Assembly (NCBI RefSeq): GCF_900101705.1
Contig: NZ_FNAC01000014.1
Location: 49,153-113,152 of the forward strand
Reading direction: 5' to 3'
Source: Algoriphagus faecimaris
Lineage (GTDB): Bacteria; Bacteroidota; Bacteroidia; Cytophagales; Cyclobacteriaceae
Length of the DNA stretch: 64,000 bases
This document shows, one piece after another, positions 60,958 to 64,000 of the stretch. The notes below the pieces were generated by a model. That model did no database searches, was not told the origin of the DNA, and was given only the letters and a program-made list of their open reading frames with translations. The first letter of the stretch is position 1. The number at the start of each line of letters is the position of its first letter. A program made the translations under genes and the position numbers.

Positions 60958-61608
60958 ATGAGCCCTAAAGTGACAATCAGTGTATTGATGGCGGTGTACA
61001 ATACGCCCTATGAGTTGGTGAAAAGAGCACTCGACTCTGTCATGAATCAGGATTTTAAGGATTTCGAACTCCTCGTCATCGATGATGGCAGCGCACTGGA
61101 CCTGAGCCAAAAACTGATTCAGTATGGCATGGCTTACGAAGATAAAATCAGCTATATCCGAAGCCAAAACGTAGGACAGTCCATCGCGGTCAATCGTGCC
61201 GTTCACTTTGCCAAAGGAGAATACATCACCATCATCGATTCGGATGACGAATACAAGTCCAATCACCTCTCCTCCTGTCTTCTAGAAATGAAACATGCGG
61301 ATCTTATTTCCTCCCTGACAGAAACAGTGGTCTCCAGTTCGGAAGATTACTACGTAGTCGATAAGCACGATTTGCAAAAAAACATCCACGTAGATGACTG
61401 TATTCTTTTTGCTACTCTTTTTGGAAAAAGAGAGGTCTTCAAAACCATCCATTTCGAAAACCGCTATTCTGCCGATTCTTACTTTTACGAGCAAGCCTCC
61501 AAAAAATACAAAGTCAAAAAATCCCCCAGCAGAACCTACATTTATTACAGAAACATCGCCTCCAGCATCACCGCGCTCCACAAGCAAAGTAGATCGCTAC
61601 AGCCTTAA
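60958..61608 (+). CDS. Glycosyltransferase family 2, short form
   Basis: 216 residues. GT-A fold with VTISVLMAVYNTPYELVKRAL, DDG (42-44) and the metal motif DSDD (94-97, TIIDSDDEYK). The C-terminal part is shorter than in usual GT2 (about 250-350), but reads through to YIYYRNIASSITALH. The sugar and acceptor are unknown. It is followed by a second probable transferase after only 2 bp. Confidence 0.85.
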   Translation: MSPKVTISVLMAVYNTPYELVKRALDSVMNQDFKDFELLVIDDGSALDLSQKLIQYGMAYEDKISYIRSQNVGQSIAVNRAVHFAKGEYITIIDSDDEYKSNHLSSCLLEMKHADLISSLTETVVSSSEDYYVVDKHDLQKNIHVDDCILFATLFGKREVFKTIHFENRYSADSYFYEQASKKYKVKKSPSRTYIYYRNIASSITALHKQSRSLQP

Positions 61609-61610
61609 TC

Positions 61611-62360
61611 ATGGATAAAATTTATGGGAATTTAATTTGTGCCTCATTATTTACCGGCGCCTACGATGTCAATCGCAACGAGATACTGCCCAATGATGAT
61701 TTTCGAATCATCGAAAAATGGTGTCAATCCATCCAAGCTCTCGGTTTGAAAGGCCTCGTTTTCCACAATCATTTTACTGAGAAAACCCTTTCTTCCGCTA
61801 ATCCGGACTTTATCCAATTTATAAGGGTGGACTTTGAAGGTCCACTCAGCGCAAATGCATTTAGGTACCTGGTGTATGCTGATTTTTTGAAAAAACACTA
61901 CACTCAAATCAAAAACATATTTTTCACAGATATTGCGGATGTGGAAGTAGTAAAAAATCCTTTTGAAGATTCCTTTTACACCGAAAACCCCATGAGTATT
62001 TTCTGCGGAGATGAGGAAGAAACCTTGGATAATCCCTGGATGAAGGCGCACAGTACCCACCTTCGAAATCAGATTCCTGATTTCACCTCCTATGAACAGG
62101 CCAATAGCCATCAGCAGCTGCTCAACTGTGGCATCATCGGAGGAAAAATAAGCCATATCCTCCCCCTGATGCAGCAGCTCAGCTACATTCACCGGACCTA
62201 CACCATTACCAATCAAACACCCTATACCTTGGATATGGGCGCATTTAATTATGTAATGAGAACAGCTTTCGAGAATCAAATCAAGCATGGGCCGCCCGTC
62301 AATACCCGATTCAAAAGCTATGAGTCAGCCCGAACCGATTGCTGGTTTAGGCATAAATAA
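61611..62360 (+). CDS. Probable GT-A-fold glycosyltransferase, unassigned family
   Basis: 249 residues. No signal or membrane segment. FFTDIADVEV (104-113) has a DxD-like metal motif, followed by NPFED; LNCGIIGG (near 171-178) and HGPPVNTRFKSYE near the end resemble GT8/TOD1-type nucleotide-sugar transferases. I cannot assign a CAZy family. It lies 2 bp behind the GT2 gene and probably acts in the same small glycan pathway. Confidence 0.65.
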   Translation: MDKIYGNLICASLFTGAYDVNRNEILPNDDFRIIEKWCQSIQALGLKGLVFHNHFTEKTLSSANPDFIQFIRVDFEGPLSANAFRYLVYADFLKKHYTQIKNIFFTDIADVEVVKNPFEDSFYTENPMSIFCGDEEETLDNPWMKAHSTHLRNQIPDFTSYEQANSHQQLLNCGIIGGKISHILPLMQQLSYIHRTYTITNQTPYTLDMGAFNYVMRTAFENQIKHGPPVNTRFKSYESARTDCWFRHK

Positions 62361-62373
62361 TCCTCGGAAAAAA

Positions 62374-62397
62374 CAGCCGACCTTCGCCTTGCGGCTG
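62374..62397 (-). terminator. Terminator of the GNAT gene
   Basis: Stem CAGCCG (62374-62379) with CGGCTG (62392-62397). On the minus strand it is followed by TTTTTT. Confidence 0.75.
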
Positions 62398-62416
62398 AAC
62401 CTACTTCAAAGAAGAC

Positions 62417-62878
62417 TTAGAGCGTCAACTCCATTTTCAAGTCACAGCGACAGTACTTGTCCTGCCCTTCTTTAGAATCGACAAAACCCAGCTTCCGGTA
62501 GATTTTCAGCGCCGCCTCCAGTTTGGTATGGGTATATAGCTCCACCTTTTTGGCTCCCAATTCCCTAGCTTTCTCCAAAATCGCCTTTCCCAAAGCCAAT
62601 CCTATCCCCTTTCCCTGTGCAGATTTTTTCACCCCCATCTTGATCAACTCATAGCGTTGCTCATCCACTTTGGACAGGCCGACGGTCCCCACGATTTCTC
62701 CGGCCCACTCGGCAAAAAGGATACATCCCCCCTGATCTAAAATCGTAGCTTGAGGATTTTCCAGTTGTGCCCTGTCAAAGGGCTCGACCGAAAAAAGCGC
62801 TTCTACCCACTCTTGGTTGATGGACTTAAATTCATTTTTAAGTTCCTCCCGGAAGGGAATGATATTGATTGCCGACAT
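62417..62878 (-). CDS. GNAT family N-acetyltransferase
   Basis: 153 residues. The acetyl-CoA loop is KSAQGKGIGLALGKAIL, in the Q/R-x-x-G-x-G/A pattern, preceded by ELIKMGV and followed by AKKVELYTHTKLEAALKIYRKLGF. Function: acetylation of an unknown amine. It is a single gene with its own terminator. Confidence 0.9.
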   Translation of the reverse strand: MSAINIIPFREELKNEFKSINQEWVEALFSVEPFDRAQLENPQATILDQGGCILFAEWAGEIVGTVGLSKVDEQRYELIKMGVKKSAQGKGIGLALGKAILEKARELGAKKVELYTHTKLEAALKIYRKLGFVDSKEGQDKYCRCDLKMELTL

Positions 62879-62948
62879 AATTTTGGAAGGTTTGAGAAAG
62901 CGAATTAGAAAATTTCTGCTAGATTAGTTTTCATAAAGCAAAAATCCT

Positions 62949-63455
62949 ATGAAGAAATTTATTTTAATCGCAATGGTACTTTTTGGTTATTCCCATTTTA
63001 GTCAAGCCCAAAGTCCCGAAGAAAAATTGAAAGCACTAGGGCTGGAACTGCCCGAAGTCAGTCAACCCATGGCCAATTATGTCAAATGGAAGCAGGTAGG
63101 CAATGTACTTTACCTAGCGGGCAACGGTCCCGATGTCTATGGAAAAGTCGGTGCCGACCTGACACCCGAGCAGGGCTATCAGGCAGCCCGGGAAACCGGA
63201 CTCGAGATCCTCGCCGTACTCAAAGCCGCTACGGGAGATTTGTCCCGCATCAAGCAATTCGTCAAGGTCCTGGGAATGGTCAATTCAGCCCCCGATTTTA
63301 CGGGACATCCTGCGGTGATCAACGGCTTCTCCGATCTGATGGTAGAGGTCTTTGGCGAAAAGGGCAAACATGCCCGCTCTGCAGTGGGAGTTGCGGCTTT
63401 GCCCAATGACATCGCTGTAGAGATAGAAGTCATCGTCGAATTGGAAGATCAATAA
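62949..63455 (+). CDS. Exported RidA/YjgF-family protein
   Basis: 168 residues. An N-terminal signal (MKKFILIAMVLFGYSHFSQA) precedes the RidA fold: VKWKQVGNVLYLAGNGPDVYGKVGADLTPEQGY and the conserved HARSAVGVAALPNDIAVEIEVIVEL, which contains the Arg needed for imine hydrolysis in RidA. RidA deaminates reactive enamines/imines in the cytoplasm, so an exported form is a variant with unknown substrate. The start is ATG 62949; a weak TAGTTTTC at 62925-62932 is its possible promoter. Confidence 0.88.
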   Translation: MKKFILIAMVLFGYSHFSQAQSPEEKLKALGLELPEVSQPMANYVKWKQVGNVLYLAGNGPDVYGKVGADLTPEQGYQAARETGLEILAVLKAATGDLSRIKQFVKVLGMVNSAPDFTGHPAVINGFSDLMVEVFGEKGKHARSAVGVAALPNDIAVEIEVIVELEDQ

Positions 63456-63672
63456 TCAGCGTATTCCCTCTTTTGATTTTGCTACTCAATAGAAAATGTG
63501 AATTGAATTTCGCTAGTGGAACGTCAATTGAAACTAAGAGAAGGTGTATTTATCCCCCGTATTTGGGGGGTTGATTGGATAAAAGGTGAATTAAAAAGTA
63601 AGTTGTTCTTCATGCAAAAAGGCCAAGGTGCAAATAGGCACATTTGGTTTTTGCCGACCCACACTTGCCTTG

Positions 63673-64000
63673 TGAGCATACCCCAAAAATTGGGGCAGTA
63701 AATTAAGTTAAAAATTAACCTTTAAATTTACTGCGATGACCACAAGAAGAAAATTTACCTCGAAGTTCAAGACCAAGGTGGTTTTGGAACTGTTGAAAGA
63801 GCGCTCCTCACTTGCCGAGCTTGCTCAGAAGTATGAACTGGCACCCCAGCAGCTCAGCAACTGGAAACGTGAGTTTCTCAACGGCGCCGAAGAGGTCTTT
63901 GAAAAAGGCGGCAAAAACAAGAAAGATCCGGCCGATGAAGAGAAAGACCAATTGCTCAAAACCATTGGCAAGCTTAAAGTTGAGGTTGATTTTTTAAAAG
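63673..64000 (+). mobile_element. Left end of an IS3-family element (partial)
   Basis: The transposase orfA begins at 63736 and runs off the right edge. Upstream are nested palindromes, CCCCAAAAATTGGGG (63681-63695) and GCAGTAAATT/AATTTACTGC (63695-63734). The exact terminus is unproven: TGAGCATACCCC at 63673 is a possible inverted-repeat start. Target duplications cannot be checked because the other end is outside. Confidence 0.7.
63736..64000 (+). CDS. IS3-family transposase OrfA (partial)
   Basis: 88 residues seen from ATG 63736. The helix-turn-helix part reads RRKFTSKFKTKVVLELLKERSSLAELAQKYELAPQQLSNWKREFL, characteristic of IS3-family OrfA (HTH_Tnp_1), and a leucine-zipper-like helix follows (EKDQLLKTIGKLKVEVDFLK). 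In IS3 elements OrfA and the DDE protein OrfB are normally joined by a programmed -1 frameshift. That region lies outside the window. Confidence 0.92.
   Translation, partial: MTTRRKFTSKFKTKVVLELLKERSSLAELAQKYELAPQQLSNWKREFLNGAEEVFEKGGKNKKDPADEEKDQLLKTIGKLKVEVDFLK

Noticed and set aside
61647..62288. 213-codon minus-strand open frame opposite the second glycosyltransferase
   Set aside because: The plus-strand frame is coupled to the GT2 gene and has transferase-like motifs; the antisense frame looks like a composition artefact.
1..64000. tRNA or rRNA genes
   Set aside because: No T-loop (GGTTCRANYCC) or rRNA-like stretch was recognised by eye; a covariance search would be needed to exclude them fully.

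Overview
The window looks like a chromosome segment of a Bacteroidota bacterium, most likely order Cytophagales (Cyclobacteriaceae/Algoriphagus-like). Grounds: promoter boxes of the Bacteroidota type (TAnnTTTG, sometimes with an upstream TTTG), few Shine-Dalgarno sites, genes typical of the group (DUF6089 outer-membrane protein, Bacteroidota-type LptD, methylmalonyl-CoA epimerase, MCC-type acyl-CoA carboxylase, lipoproteins ending in a short signal plus Cys) and Kdo synthesis genes that imply a Gram-negative LPS. The genus is an inference. No rRNA, tRNA or CRISPR array was seen.

Layout. 1-2.6 kb: 5' part of a large DUF4011/SF1 helicase that runs off the left edge. 2.9-5.6 kb: an SDR gene, then five copies of a ~218-bp repeat unit (period ~263 bp where adjacent) around a REP-associated tyrosine transposase (RAYT); this is the most unusual part of the window. 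5.6-15.3 kb: mostly housekeeping genes (rlmD, hicAB, thiL, methylmalonyl-CoA epimerase, iscA-like, gcvT-comB, M81 peptidase, MazG-like, alcohol dehydrogenase). 15.3-15.8 kb: a small secreted-protein gene broken by a one-base frameshift. 15.8-23.6 kb: mainly minus-strand genes (Gcr-like membrane protein, Tat-exported PLP enzyme, asymmetric tandem ABC ATPase, dtd, Rossmann protein, thioredoxin-like, YkvA). 23.7-31 kb: degenerate HesB protein, lipoproteins, and a tightly packed WD40-DivIVA-folB-ChaN-DUF4268 operon, then a PPTase, a redoxin and a SirB1 protein. 31-41.4 kb: carboxylase, cell-wall amidase diverging from lptD, an LpoA-like/hemL/Spx operon, and guaA. 41.6-48.8 kb: barrel protein, phosphotriesterase, DNA exonuclease, a lipoprotein, and a flavin-reductase/SDR/folE/ptpS group. 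49-54.3 kb: two convergent L,D-transpeptidases and a GNAT-nitrilase/kdsC/kdsA operon. 54.5-62.9 kb: MscS-antiporter operon, DUF6089, Na/Pi symporter with a palindrome-rich leader, USP, two glycosyltransferases, GNAT. 62.9-64 kb: RidA and the start of an IS3-family element cut by the right edge.

The envelope theme is strong: LptD, the KdsC/KdsA steps of Kdo, two L,D-transpeptidases, an amidase and an LpoA-like lipoprotein-activator homologue all concern outer-membrane or peptidoglycan assembly. The best candidate for a little-described system is the RAYT array. Each unit carries four 5-bp-stem hairpins arranged as two nested inverted pairs. Partners share their flanks but have completely different, compensated stem sequences.
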